DNA of 64,000 nt from Candidatus Hydrogenedentota bacterium (GTDB lineage Bacteria > Hydrogenedentota > Hydrogenedentia > Hydrogenedentales > SLHB01), in NCBI GenBank assembly GCA_020848835.1, contig JADLHJ010000013.1:55544-119543 (forward strand). The letters run 5' to 3'. The position numbers were made by a program, and so were the translations under genes. A model generated the notes under the pieces. That model searched no databases, was not told where the DNA came from, and saw only the letters and a program-made list of their open reading frames with translations. Positions 17,213 to 26,329 of the stretch are shown piece by piece. The stretch's first letter is position 1. Each line of letters opens with the position of its first letter.

Positions 17213-18406
17213 ATGCGCCCACATAGCGCCGCTGCCTTCAGGAACATTCGTAATCGCATGCGCCTCGCTCGCATCGAGATTCGCAACGTAGAGCTGGCGG
17301 CGGCCGTCGCGGGTTGAGCCGAATGCGATGCGCTGTTTATTGGGCGCAGGCTTGACGTGATAGTGGTGCACACCCGGCTGCGAGTGAGTGAGTTGTTCAA
17401 TCTTTCCATCGAGCGATACGCACATGAGTTCAAACGCTTCCCCAACCTTTGCCGTGTAGTACACAGAATCGCCGCTCAGGCACCAGACCGGGACATCGCT
17501 GCTGCCGCCGTGGAAGTCGAACACATCGTACACGGTCATAACGCCGGAGTAGCCCTGACGATCGGCGAGCTTGCGAAACGCTGAACCGTCGGGTCGCGCG
17601 ACACAGGGATGACAGTTGTAATGTTCGCCGGAAACAAACATCACCCACTGTCCATCCGGCGACCATTGCGGCGCGAAATTAAACTCGTTCCCTGTCTCAA
17701 TCAGTCTTGGGTTCTCACCATCCGCATCTGCTACGTAGATTTTGTAATCCTGGTGATACGCCACTCTCTTGCCATCGGGCGACGCGCTGAAGCCATAGGC
17801 AAAACCTTTGGTGCCCTTGGAAAGATCCACTTTATTACGACCATCCATATCCATAACGAATGGATGCGAGATACCATTTATTAACGCAGTGAAGCCCAAC
17901 TTCGGCGGTGAGCCCGGGATAAATATCAGGCCACCGTTGTAAGCGCTGACGCGCTCGATCTCCGTCATATTTTTCAGATCGCCGCTCGCCATGTCGTAAA
18001 GGTACATGTCGAACAACCAACCCTCGGTCATGCGGAAGTTCCTATTCTCTTCCTCCCACTTTGCATTCTCCGGGTCTTCCCATCCGCAACCGATGATCGC
18101 CTGATTTCCATCCGGCGACCAGCCGGCGAACTGCGTCCACGTATTTTCCTTGGTAATTAGTTGCGGCGCGAGCTCGCGCCGCTTTGTGCCGTCATCGCGA
18201 ACAATACATGCGCGTGACGTGATTTGATTTGCATGCCGCGTGGGCAGATTGGTCTTGTACTCCGTGTAACCAATCCATGTGCGGCCATTACCGCCTGGCG
18301 AGACGGATGTGCAACTCGACGCGACAAGCGCTGCACTGGTGCCCAGGAAAGCACGACGTGAAATTGCGTGGGACGCGCCGATGTTGGTCTTTTTCTCCTT
18401 GAGCAT
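17198..18406 (-). CDS. PD40/TolB-like beta-propeller, Tat lipoprotein
   Basis: An approximately 402-residue exported protein with a Tat-type signal (SRRAFLG) and a possible lipobox ending ASSC, suggesting a lipid-anchored envelope protein. The mature part is a WD40/PD40-like propeller with repeated blades: GWSPDG, SASPDGKRVAY, QWSPDGQWVMF, and PAPNKQRIAFGSTRDG. Such propellers resemble TolB and oligogalacturonide lyases (PL22), but no catalytic set is clear. The ATG at 18406 shares one base with the sulfatase stop (TGATG), so translation is coupled to the sulfatase and the two products probably act on the same material. Confidence 0.82.
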   Translation of the reverse strand: MLKEKKTNIGASHAISRRAFLGTSAALVASSCTSVSPGGNGRTWIGYTEYKTNLPTRHANQITSRACIVRDDGTKRRELAPQLITKENTWTQFAGWSPDGNQAIIGCGWEDPENAKWEEENRNFRMTEGWLFDMYLYDMASGDLKNMTEIERVSAYNGGLIFIPGSPPKLGFTALINGISHPFVMDMDGRNKVDLSKGTKGFAYGFSASPDGKRVAYHQDYKIYVADADGENPRLIETGNEFNFAPQWSPDGQWVMFVSGEHYNCHPCVARPDGSAFRKLADRQGYSGVMTVYDVFDFHGGSSDVPVWCLSGDSVYYTAKVGEAFELMCVSLDGKIEQLTHSQPGVHHYHVKPAPNKQRIAFGSTRDGRRQLYVANLDASEAHAITNVPEGSGAMWAHWQTP

Positions 18407-19887
18407 CAGGTTCCGATCCATGCGGGCTCTTGCAGACACCCTGTTTCGTCCAATAGTTGTTGCAAGCGTTTCGCCATTCCATCAAATATCTTCTTCACAT
18501 CCTCCGGCGCTTTGGCGCGAATGATGCTCTCCTGAATGCCGCCTTCCGACGTTTGTTTATATCCGGCGAGCAGATTATTCATCTCGTCGGGGTCTTTTAG
18601 CATATCGTACAGTTCGTAATAGTCCCACACGCCATGATAGCGGATATATTTGTATTGCTTCGTGCGCACGCCGAGGATGGTCGGCGTCTGCGGGAAGGAC
18701 CGCTCCCACAAGTATTCGTACAAAAATGCGTCGCGCCACTCGGGCGATTCACCGTGGAGCAGGCCCATCATCGAGCGGCCCTGCATCGAGGGCGGCACTG
18801 GAACGCCGGCAGCTTCGAGAAATGTCGGCGCGAAATCCAGATTGAGCGTCAACTCGCTGCATTTCGATCCCGCTGTAATGAATTCTGGGCAATGCGCGAT
18901 GCAGGGCACGCGAATCGACGCCTCGTACATCGTGCGTTTGTCAATGAGGCCATGTTCGCCAAACTGAAATCCGTTATCGCCAGTGAAGATCAGCAACGTA
19001 GAATCGAGAAGGTCTTGCTCTTTGAGCGTTGCAACAATGCGACCCACGCTGTCGTCTACCGCGCGCATCGTCTCACAGTAATCGCGCGTAAACGTGTCGA
19101 AATCAGTCTCCTTGTTGTACATCCCGTCCACCCCGTGCCAACTCTTGCGCTGCGCGCGCACCCACGCAGGTTTGCCCGCGTAGTTCTCGTCGGTGTCGTC
19201 AAAACTCCTCGGATGCGGGTAGGTCTTATCTTTATAGCCGCCCTTGTGACGATCCGCGGGATGGAAATCCGCGTGCGTGGCCTTGTGCGACACGTAGAGG
19301 CAGAACGGCTTTTCGTGCGAAGTGTTGAGAAATTCAACAGCTTGGTCGGTGATCAGGTCCGTTATATAGCCTGTTAACTTTTGTTGCGTGCCGTTGATGT
19401 TGAAGGTCGGGTCAACGTAGACACCCTGGCCGCGGAACGATGACCAGTGGTCGAAGCCCGGGCGCGGCTTGTCGGAGTCGCTGCTTACTTCGTTCATATG
19501 CCATTTGCCGATGAAACCCGTGCGGTAGCCGGCCTCTTGCAGCAAGCGCGGGAATGTGGGGATTGCGTCGTCGAGCGGAGACTTGTTGTCGTAGACTTTG
19601 TGCTTGTGCGCGTAGAGGCCGGTGAGGATGGATGCGCGGCTGGGCGAACACAGCGAGGTCGTGACAAACGCGTTCTCGAAGACCTTCCCATTTTTCGCGA
19701 GTGCATCGAGGTGCGGGGTTTCGAGGAACGGGTGGCCCATGAAACCCATCGAATCGAAGCGCATGTCGTCGATCAAAATGAAGACGATGTTCCGACGCGC
19801 GGGCGCGGCCGCGCGCACCTGTGCCGCGAGTGCGGTTGCTGTCGCGGCCTGGACCATGAAATCGCGCCGACATATTTCGTTCGCCAT
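18406..19887 (-). CDS. Tat-exported sulfatase (type I, Cys)
   Basis: An approximately 493-residue alkaline-phosphatase-fold sulfatase. The N-terminal CRRDFM is a Tat-like motif. Metal ligands begin at DD (40-41 in FILIDDMRFD), and C80 in CSPSRASILTG is the formylglycine precursor; GKWHMNE and TGDNGFQFGEHG complete the active site. It should hydrolyse sulfate esters of a glycan outside the cytoplasm after conversion of C80 to formylglycine; no activating enzyme (FGE or anSME) is encoded in this window. The start at 19887 is chosen because GAGGAGG lies about nine bases upstream. That site is in the stem of a hairpin (19897-19920). It is the upstream partner of the PD40 lipoprotein gene. Confidence 0.92.
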   Translation of the reverse strand: MANEICRRDFMVQAATATALAAQVRAAAPARRNIVFILIDDMRFDSMGFMGHPFLETPHLDALAKNGKVFENAFVTTSLCSPSRASILTGLYAHKHKVYDNKSPLDDAIPTFPRLLQEAGYRTGFIGKWHMNEVSSDSDKPRPGFDHWSSFRGQGVYVDPTFNINGTQQKLTGYITDLITDQAVEFLNTSHEKPFCLYVSHKATHADFHPADRHKGGYKDKTYPHPRSFDDTDENYAGKPAWVRAQRKSWHGVDGMYNKETDFDTFTRDYCETMRAVDDSVGRIVATLKEQDLLDSTLLIFTGDNGFQFGEHGLIDKRTMYEASIRVPCIAHCPEFITAGSKCSELTLNLDFAPTFLEAAGVPVPPSMQGRSMMGLLHGESPEWRDAFLYEYLWERSFPQTPTILGVRTKQYKYIRYHGVWDYYELYDMLKDPDEMNNLLAGYKQTSEGGIQESIIRAKAPEDVKKIFDGMAKRLQQLLDETGCLQEPAWIGT

Positions 19888-19896
19888 TGGGGGTGC

Positions 19897-19920
19897 CCTC
19901 CTCACCGAATCGTGAGGAGG
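19897..19920 (-). promoter_or_regulatory. Hairpin enclosing the sulfatase ribosome-binding site
   Basis: A perfect 9-bp inverted repeat (CCTCCTCAC, 6-base loop, GTGAGGAGG) lies immediately upstream of the sulfatase start. On the minus-strand mRNA the 3' arm contains GAGGAGG, the Shine-Dalgarno, so folding would block ribosome access. No T-tract follows, so it is not a terminator. A translational switch is inferred. Confidence 0.55.
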
Positions 19921-20147
19921 TGTTATACACCAACCGTGGCGTCGGCGGATACGTCAACCCTACGCAGGTCTCTATTCATATGCCCACGGCGTTGCACTCT
20001 TCGGAGTTCGGGGCAGGGACGATGGTCTGCGAAAGGCGCGGGCAATTTTGGGAGACAAGGGTGACACACTTGACAGACTCGCAGAGTTTCAGGCCCATAC
20101 AAAAGTGTTGCCAAAAGAGTTAGAATCGAAGTCATCGGAGATACAAT

Positions 20148-20384
20148 GTGACCAAAGTAGATCGAGAATATATTCGCTACCTGAATGAAAACCCATTGCT
20201 CGCGTCGGAGCAGTGTCGGGGTCTGCTGTTGGCGGTTTGGGATAACTTGAGTCTCCAGGAAAGCAAAGCACGCCCGGAATTACAGGGGCGCGCGCTGCAA
20301 ATTGCCGTTGCTCGCCGATTGTACGCCTCTGAACCGAGAACGCTCGCACTATTGGACAAGGCCGAACGTGACGCATCCCGGTGA
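20148..20384 (+). CDS. Small protein upstream of nucleotidyltransferase
   Basis: A 78-residue, mostly helical and charged protein starting at GTG 20148 with CGGAGA seven bases upstream. No family is recognised. Its 3' end overlaps the probable GTG start of the nucleotidyltransferase gene by 17 bases, so the two are likely co-translated. Small-protein plus nucleotidyltransferase pairs occur among toxin-antitoxin-like and abortive-infection modules (MNT/HEPN, AbiE), but this protein shows no clear HEPN RxxxxH motif, so that comparison is only by arrangement. Confidence 0.55.
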   Translation: MTKVDREYIRYLNENPLLASEQCRGLLLAVWDNLSLQESKARPELQGRALQIAVARRLYASEPRTLALLDKAERDASR

Positions 20385-20931
20385 CGTTCGTGAAACTATC
20401 GCGCGTGTAGCTGCGGCACTCGCCGAATCAAGACTCCAGTACCATTTCACCGGCGGTATCGTCTCGTCGCATTACGGCGAGCCTCGATTGACGGCTGACG
20501 TCGATGTCGTACTCATTCTGCCCGACCAAGCAAGCCAAATTGACAACCTAATCGCATGCCTCTCCGAGGACTTTATTGTCGATGACGAATCGGTTCGCGC
20601 GAGCCTCCAGGCTATGAACGGCTTTCAAGTGATTGATCATTCAAACTACCTGAAAGTAGATATCCACGTTGGAGAACGCATCGAAGGCGAATCGCAACGC
20701 GCCGTCTTGAACGAGTTGTATAAAGGTATAACCGTACCGACAACGTCGATGGAAGATTGCGTAATTTCCAAATTGCTCTGGTACTCGATGGGTAGCGATC
20801 GCTCCTGGAACGACGCGCTCTACGTGTTAAGGAGGCGTTCCTTGAACCTTGAGTTATTGGAAGAGTTGGCGGAGAAGCTCAATCTTGCTCCTGAATTAGA
20901 ACGGATAATCAAAGAATCAGAAAATACGTGA
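20368..20931 (+). CDS. Nucleotidyltransferase-fold protein
   Basis: An approximately 187-residue protein with a minimal nucleotidyltransferase pattern: TGGIVSSHYG followed by TADVDVVL (a GG-x-S-like motif and a DxD metal pair), plus a later acidic strand (LKVDIHVGE). This resembles DUF6036 or AbiEii-like domains that transfer nucleotides to RNA or protein. The GTG start at 20368 is preferred over an ATG at 20302 because the extra residues show no family resemblance and overlap the upstream gene heavily. It may be the effector of a two-gene toxin-antitoxin-like unit with the small protein at 20148; substrate unknown. Confidence 0.7.
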   Translation: MTHPGDVRETIARVAAALAESRLQYHFTGGIVSSHYGEPRLTADVDVVLILPDQASQIDNLIACLSEDFIVDDESVRASLQAMNGFQVIDHSNYLKVDIHVGERIEGESQRAVLNELYKGITVPTTSMEDCVISKLLWYSMGSDRSWNDALYVLRRRSLNLELLEELAEKLNLAPELERIIKESENT

Positions 20932-20970
20932 TGAGGATTGGATTTCATGCCCTGTTAATACTGTGCAGCG

Positions 20971-22404
20971 TTACCCGGGTTGCCTGTTCGGCCACGGTAG
21001 CGTGAGCGCACCAGCGTTGGGTTCGATGGGGCCTTCGGGGAGGGCTTTGTGCCAAGCGAGGAGTTTTCCCGACATGGCTTCTACGAGTGCGGCGTTGTCG
21101 TTTGCGAGGTTGTCCACTTCTACCGGGTCTTTGGTGATTTCGTAGAGTTCTACGCGGCTGCGGTCTGGGTTGATGAGAAGTTTCCAGTTGCCCGCGCGCA
21201 TGGCGAGCATGGGGCTCATGTGCATAGGGTCGCCGACGACGTAGAAGCGGCGTTCCCAGAAGAGAGGTTTGCTGCGATCGTGCGGCGTGCCGGTCAGCGC
21301 GGTTGACATATCTTCACCGTCGAATACAACGGCTTCGGGCGCTTTCGCGCCGCAGAGAGCTGCGATGGATTGGAAGAAATCTACGCCGCTTAAAACGGTT
21401 TTTTCGTCGATCACATTCGCGGGGGTGTGGCCGGGCCAGCGGATGATGAAGGGCGTACGCACGCCGCCTTCGTAGAGGCTGCGCTTGCGTCCGCGGAACG
21501 GGCCTGCGCTGCCCGCGCCGCTGTGTGTTGTCTCGCCAACGTGGATATCTTCGGGGCCGTTGTCGGCAGAAAACACGACGATGGTGTTGTCCGCGATGCC
21601 GAGTTCCTCGAGCTTGGCGAGGATTCGGCCGACGTTGCGGTCCAATTCGGTGAGCGAGGCATTGTACACCGCGTGTGGCGTGGTGAATTTACCGGTGAGG
21701 CGTTTGCTCATGATCTTGGTGAAGGGTTCCATCTGTTCGGGCGATGGATCGAGCGGCGCGTGCGTGGCGTGGGACCACACGTTCATGTAGAAGGGGCCGT
21801 CCTTGTGCGCATCGATGAAGCGCAGCGCTTCATCCGCGATCAATTCGCTTGAATGCCGCCAAAACGTGGGGTCTTCCCCCCACTCTGATTTGCCGCCGTA
21901 GGCGTAGACCTTGTGATCATCGACTCCATATTCTTCCGGTGCGACATCGCCGAGGTGCCATTTGCCGAAGTGGCCTGTCGCGTAGCCTGCCGCCTTAAGC
22001 GTGCGCGGCAACATCTGCGTTTTCGGGTCGAGCGCTTGCGGCATGCCGCGCTTTTCATTTTGCTCCGGTGTTGCGAAGTGTCCGTGTATGCGCAGCGCGG
22101 ATGGGAATTGTCCGGTCATGAAACCGGTGCGTGTGGGTGAGCAAACGGGACTGTTCACGTAGAAGTTGGTGAAGCGGAGACCTTCCTTGGCGAGGCGATC
22201 GAGGTTTGGCGTCTGGGCGAGTTTGTTGCCGTAACAGCCGAGGTCGCCAAAGCCTAGATCGTCGGCGAGGATAAAAATGACATTAGGGCGAGGAGTGGAT
22301 GCTGGAGCTGACAGCGCTGCTTGTCCAAATGGAACCAAAGCATCTGCGAAATAAGCCGTTGCCGCGTTTAATAAAAAGGACCTTCTGGTCGTTTCCCAGG
22401 ACAC
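20971..22404 (-). CDS. Tat-exported arylsulfatase (type I, Cys)
   Basis: An approximately 477-residue sulfatase. It begins with a Tat-like TTRRSFLL motif, followed by the metal motif FILADDLGFGD and C88 in CSPTRTGFMTG, the formylglycine site. HFGKWHLGD and SADNGPE complete the core. It is likely an extracytoplasmic sulfatase acting on a glycan ester. The GTG at 22404 is chosen because AAAGGAG lies six bases upstream; the ATG at 22428 has no such site. It is separate in sequence from the sulfatase at 18406. An AT-rich gene of unknown function lies just upstream. Confidence 0.92.
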   Translation of the reverse strand: MSWETTRRSFLLNAATAYFADALVPFGQAALSAPASTPRPNVIFILADDLGFGDLGCYGNKLAQTPNLDRLAKEGLRFTNFYVNSPVCSPTRTGFMTGQFPSALRIHGHFATPEQNEKRGMPQALDPKTQMLPRTLKAAGYATGHFGKWHLGDVAPEEYGVDDHKVYAYGGKSEWGEDPTFWRHSSELIADEALRFIDAHKDGPFYMNVWSHATHAPLDPSPEQMEPFTKIMSKRLTGKFTTPHAVYNASLTELDRNVGRILAKLEELGIADNTIVVFSADNGPEDIHVGETTHSGAGSAGPFRGRKRSLYEGGVRTPFIIRWPGHTPANVIDEKTVLSGVDFFQSIAALCGAKAPEAVVFDGEDMSTALTGTPHDRSKPLFWERRFYVVGDPMHMSPMLAMRAGNWKLLINPDRSRVELYEITKDPVEVDNLANDNAALVEAMSGKLLAWHKALPEGPIEPNAGALTLPWPNRQPG

Positions 22405-22452
22405 CGCACACTCCTTTGCAATCCGCACTTTGTCGAAATTTCGAATAATTTT

Positions 22453-23235
22453 TTAATTTTTGTTTAAGTCGTCGTTGGCGATCTTTGCAAAATCTTCAAT
22501 AAGTAACTTTAAGTCCTGCTGAACCTTTTTTTGCGACGTTTCCAACATAGTTTTGAAACGAGATCCCTTAGTCTTTACACCAAGCTCCGAGCGAAGCAAA
22601 ATTGTCGCCTCACTAACTAGTGTTTGAAACTCCGCCATAAACTGCAAGCTCGATTCGAGAAGTTCCTTTTGAAGCTTCACGACTTCGACTCTCAATGTCT
22701 TCGATTCACTTACAATCTCTTTTTCGCGAGCCTGAACTTGTTCCAGCAGCGGCATATAGTAGGCGATTGCATTCTGATAGTCTTGATTTTTGCCTTGTCT
22801 ATGTAATTCCTCAGTCAGCGCGGCAACTTGTGAAATCCGTGCGACATTTGCCTTTTTTTCGTCATCGAGAAGTTGAATACTAGTTAGAGCGCGACGCAGC
22901 TTTAGTCTTGGTCGTTGAATAGACATCGAGAACTTCACAAAACACTCGAAGGCTGTATTTAGCGCCTCGACGGTCTCTTGATCTGACACAAGCTTTACTT
23001 TTGTACTCCACAACTGTGAGGCCGCAAGCAATTCGTTCAACTGCTCATCGGATACATCCGTTCGAGAGGCGCTGCCGACATACCTAAAACAGGCCCCTAA
23101 GCCTTCGCTGGCGGCAAGGTGCACTTCATACCTCATCCTGTGTTTGCGTTCTGCCAAACCCTGCAACCAAACGAATATGTATCCGATACATGTAATTCCG
23201 CTGCCGATCAAGACTCCAACTAATCCATCACTCAT
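22453..23235 (-). CDS. Orphan membrane-anchored coiled-coil protein, AT-rich
   Basis: A 260-residue protein of unknown function. Residues 4-26 form one hydrophobic segment (VGVLIGSGITCIGYIFVWLQ), followed by a long helical, charged region with heptad-like patterns, so a single-pass inner-membrane protein with a cytosolic coiled coil is likely. Its base composition is clearly more AT-rich than neighbouring genes, with different codon use, which suggests recent horizontal gain. A GGAG lies ten bases before the ATG. It is not recognised from any family and is not obviously functionally tied to the sulfatase or DUF1549 genes beside it. Confidence 0.72.
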   Translation of the reverse strand: MSDGLVGVLIGSGITCIGYIFVWLQGLAERKHRMRYEVHLAASEGLGACFRYVGSASRTDVSDEQLNELLAASQLWSTKVKLVSDQETVEALNTAFECFVKFSMSIQRPRLKLRRALTSIQLLDDEKKANVARISQVAALTEELHRQGKNQDYQNAIAYYMPLLEQVQAREKEIVSESKTLRVEVVKLQKELLESSLQFMAEFQTLVSEATILLRSELGVKTKGSRFKTMLETSQKKVQQDLKLLIEDFAKIANDDLNKN

Positions 23236-23271
23236 TTGAGGATTACTCCAAACGGTAGCAGCAAGAAGTCC

Positions 23272-26271
23272 TTAATCGATAAACACAAACTCGTTGCTGT
23301 TGAACAATACGCGACAAGCGCTGGCAAGGCCGTCTTTTTCTGCCAGTTCTCGCAACGCGTGTATTTCATCGTCGACAGGGCTACGCCCTAAAGCCAGGTG
23401 AAATGCCTCAATAATTTGTGTATCTAAACTTGGGGCGCTCGGCTGCACGCGCTCCGCGAAGTATTCCGATTGCTTTACGACGAATGGATTGTTGAACACC
23501 GACAGTGCTTGCAGCGCAGTGATGGTGTTGTTGCGCGCGGGGACGTTTTGCGAGGGGTCCGCGCAGTCGAGGGTTTCCATGAATGGGTCGGGCACGCTGC
23601 GCACGACGAACCGATAGATGGAGCGGCGAAACGATTTTGGATCGGCGACATCGAACTTGTCGTAGAAGTAGCCGGGCGAGTGGTCGTCTTTGAAGACGAA
23701 GAGATCGTAGCCGGGGCCGCCCATCGTGAGATCGAGTTTTCCGCTGACGGCGAGGACGGAGTCCCGCAGGGACTCTGCGTCGAGCTGGCGGCGGTTCATG
23801 CGCCAGAGGAGTTGGTTGCCTGCGTCGATGCGCATGCCGGCTTCGGTGTCATTGGACGATTGACGATACGTCGCGCTGGTGACGATTTGTTTGTGCAGCC
23901 ATTTGAGCGATTGGCCGTTTGCGAGAAATTCCGTCGCTAGCCAATCGAGGAGTTCGGGGTGCGTGGGGTAGGCGCCCATGTGCCCGAAATCACTGGGTGT
24001 TTCAACGATGCCGCGTCCGAAATGATAGTGCCATACGCGGTTGACGATGCTGCGCCATGTGAGTGTGTTCTTTGGATCGGCAAGCCACTCGGCGAGCGCG
24101 GCGCGGCGTTGGCCTTCGTCATCGGGATTCGATAGCGCAAAACTCGCGGTGAGTTCCTTTTCGATTGCTAGCGCACCGGGGGACACTTCATCGCCTGGCG
24201 TTTTGACATCGCCGCGGATGAGGAGATGAATGGAGCGCGGCTTGCCTGCGGGAGTGAAGCTGCCTTCGGATTTGAAATCGTTTGCCGCAGCGAACGTCAT
24301 TTGGGGAGCCGGCAATGCGTCGAGTGTAGTTGCGATTTCGCTCAATCGCGCTCGGGCTGTCTCGCGTTCCTGGCGCAACGCGGGATCGACGAGCGCGTTG
24401 ATGCGTTCTTCGCGCTTCGATTCGAACTGCTTCACTTGCGCTTCAAGCATCTGAATGTCTTCTGTTGCGCCGGCTGATTTCACGATTGCGCGGCGGCTGC
24501 TGTATCCATCCACCAGCGCCTTCTTGCTCCAACGCCCGTCCTCAATTGAATCCTGCGCGGTTACGGTTGCGCCGAGCGCGAGATCGTTGCCGTTCGATTG
24601 CACGCGCAACTCGCCGAGCGCGAACGCGAAGTCGGAGGTGCGCTCCCAAAGTTTCGTAGCGGTGACGCGGACATAGCGCGCAGTTACGCCAACATTCGAG
24701 GCGCTATACGGCGAATCGGCGTTGTTTGGAAAGTCGGCTTGTGTTTCATCGACGACGCCGTGCGCGGTTTGGAAAGTTTCGTCGTCCGACGTTTCGATCT
24801 TGAAACGGACCGGAAAACCAAAGCCGGGTGTATCGGGGAAGTCGGTGGGCAGTGCAGGAACGAGAATGATCGATTCGATCGGTTGCGGCGATCCGAGATC
24901 GACTTGTACCCATTTCGTGACATCGCGCTTGGACTCGATTGCGCTGTGGTACCCGTTAGTGGGGCTCTCCCCCGCTTTCTTTAATTGGGCGCGTGCGTCT
25001 GCGAGTTTCTGATCAATCCCCGTGAGCGTGTCGTCCTTGATTGCGGCGTAGGCGGCGTCAATCTCTTTGCTGCGTGCAGTAAGTGTGCGGCGTTCGGATG
25101 AGAGCGCGATGCGCTGCGCGAAGACTGCGGGGTCCTTATCGACAGGCCTCTCCGCGCGATCAACGCCTGCGAAGACGGCCTGCAGACTGTAGTATTCGCG
25201 TTGCGAGATGGGATCGAACTTGTGATCGTGGCAGCGCGCGCAGTGGACGGTCATGCTCGCGAAGGTGGTCATCGTGTTCACGACCATATCGTCGCGGTCG
25301 AGCACGCGTGTGATGTTTTTATCGACAGTGCCTTCGCGGAGTTCCGCGTGGCCGACGAAATCCCAGGGGCCCGCGGCGATGAAGCCGGTTGCTATGGTGG
25401 CGTTGGGATCGTTTGGAGATAGCACGTCACCGGCGATTTGCTCGCGTACGAATTGTCCGTAGGCCTTGTCTTCGTTTAAGGATTGAATGACATAGTCGCG
25501 GTAGGGCCATGCGTTCGGACGGCGCTTGTCTTTGTCGTAACCATGCGTGTCGCCGTAGTGGACTACGTCGAGCCAGTGGCGTCCCCAACGCTCACCGTAG
25601 CGTGGGGATGCAAGCATGCGATCGACGAGCTTTTCGTAGGCATCCGGAGATGCATCGCCGTTGAACGCGTCGATCTCCTCCGGCGTAGGTGGAAGGCCGA
25701 GAAGATCGAAAGACAGGCGGCGGATCAGCGTGCGCTTGTCTGCTTCCGGCGACGGCGGGAGTCCGGCTTTTTCGAGGCGCGCGAGTACGAAACGATCGAT
25801 GGTGTTGCGCGGCCACGATGCATTTTCGACTGCCGGTGGCGTTGCGCGGCGCAAGGGTTGAAACGCCCAATGCGCTTCGTAGGGCGCACCTGAATCGATC
25901 CAGCGGCCGATGGTTTCAATTTCATCAGGGGTGAGCGACTTTCCGGAATCGGGCGGCGGCATCACGTCGCTGGAGTCTTTCGTCGCAACGCGGCGCCATA
26001 GCGCGCTCATCGAGCGGTCGCCGGGGACTATCGCGATATTGCCGGAGGGCAATGCGGCGAAAAGGGTCGAGTCATCATCCAGCCGAAAACTCGCCTTTCG
26101 CTTGGCGGCGTCGGCACCGTGACACGCGTAGCAATTCTTCACGAATATCGGCAATACATCACGATTAAAACGCACGGGCGATGGATCGGCGAAGGTATTG
26201 GCCGAAATGAATAAGGCTACGAGTGCAATCCCGCAAATTTGAAGTCGGCCTGGTTTTGTTCTTGTGCGCAT
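23272..26271 (-). CDS. PSCyt1-DUF1549-DUF1553 secreted heme protein
   Basis: A 999-residue exported protein with a signal segment ending SANTFA. It has an N-terminal PSCyt1 c-type cytochrome domain (CYACH, C47/C50/H51), a DUF1549 domain with a second CxxCH (C344/C347/H348) followed by DHKFDPIS, a discoidin-like insert (about 420-560) and a C-terminal DUF1553 domain (TWRSIVNRVWHYHFG). The ATG at 26271 is chosen because a TATAAT box lies seven bases upstream on the minus strand and there is no Shine-Dalgarno, suggesting a leaderless message; an ATG at 26280 is possible. The family is abundant in Planctomycetota-like bacteria; the redox partner and substrate are unknown. Confidence 0.9.
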   Translation of the reverse strand: MRTRTKPGRLQICGIALVALFISANTFADPSPVRFNRDVLPIFVKNCYACHGADAAKRKASFRLDDDSTLFAALPSGNIAIVPGDRSMSALWRRVATKDSSDVMPPPDSGKSLTPDEIETIGRWIDSGAPYEAHWAFQPLRRATPPAVENASWPRNTIDRFVLARLEKAGLPPSPEADKRTLIRRLSFDLLGLPPTPEEIDAFNGDASPDAYEKLVDRMLASPRYGERWGRHWLDVVHYGDTHGYDKDKRRPNAWPYRDYVIQSLNEDKAYGQFVREQIAGDVLSPNDPNATIATGFIAAGPWDFVGHAELREGTVDKNITRVLDRDDMVVNTMTTFASMTVHCARCHDHKFDPISQREYYSLQAVFAGVDRAERPVDKDPAVFAQRIALSSERRTLTARSKEIDAAYAAIKDDTLTGIDQKLADARAQLKKAGESPTNGYHSAIESKRDVTKWVQVDLGSPQPIESIILVPALPTDFPDTPGFGFPVRFKIETSDDETFQTAHGVVDETQADFPNNADSPYSASNVGVTARYVRVTATKLWERTSDFAFALGELRVQSNGNDLALGATVTAQDSIEDGRWSKKALVDGYSSRRAIVKSAGATEDIQMLEAQVKQFESKREERINALVDPALRQERETARARLSEIATTLDALPAPQMTFAAANDFKSEGSFTPAGKPRSIHLLIRGDVKTPGDEVSPGALAIEKELTASFALSNPDDEGQRRAALAEWLADPKNTLTWRSIVNRVWHYHFGRGIVETPSDFGHMGAYPTHPELLDWLATEFLANGQSLKWLHKQIVTSATYRQSSNDTEAGMRIDAGNQLLWRMNRRQLDAESLRDSVLAVSGKLDLTMGGPGYDLFVFKDDHSPGYFYDKFDVADPKSFRRSIYRFVVRSVPDPFMETLDCADPSQNVPARNNTITALQALSVFNNPFVVKQSEYFAERVQPSAPSLDTQIIEAFHLALGRSPVDDEIHALRELAEKDGLASACRVLFNSNEFVFID

Positions 26272-26278
26272 TGCGGGC

Positions 26279-26284
26279 ATTATA
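26279..26284 (-). promoter_or_regulatory. Candidate -10 box (TATAAT) for the DUF1549 gene
   Basis: A consensus TATAAT on the minus strand ends seven bases before the ATG at 26271. A weak TTTCAC lies 17 bases further upstream as a possible -35. If used, transcription would start at or next to the ATG. Confidence 0.4.
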
Positions 26285-26329
26285 GACACAAGGTTGTACG
26301 GGTGAAACTTCACGGAGCGCGCGCTGCGC

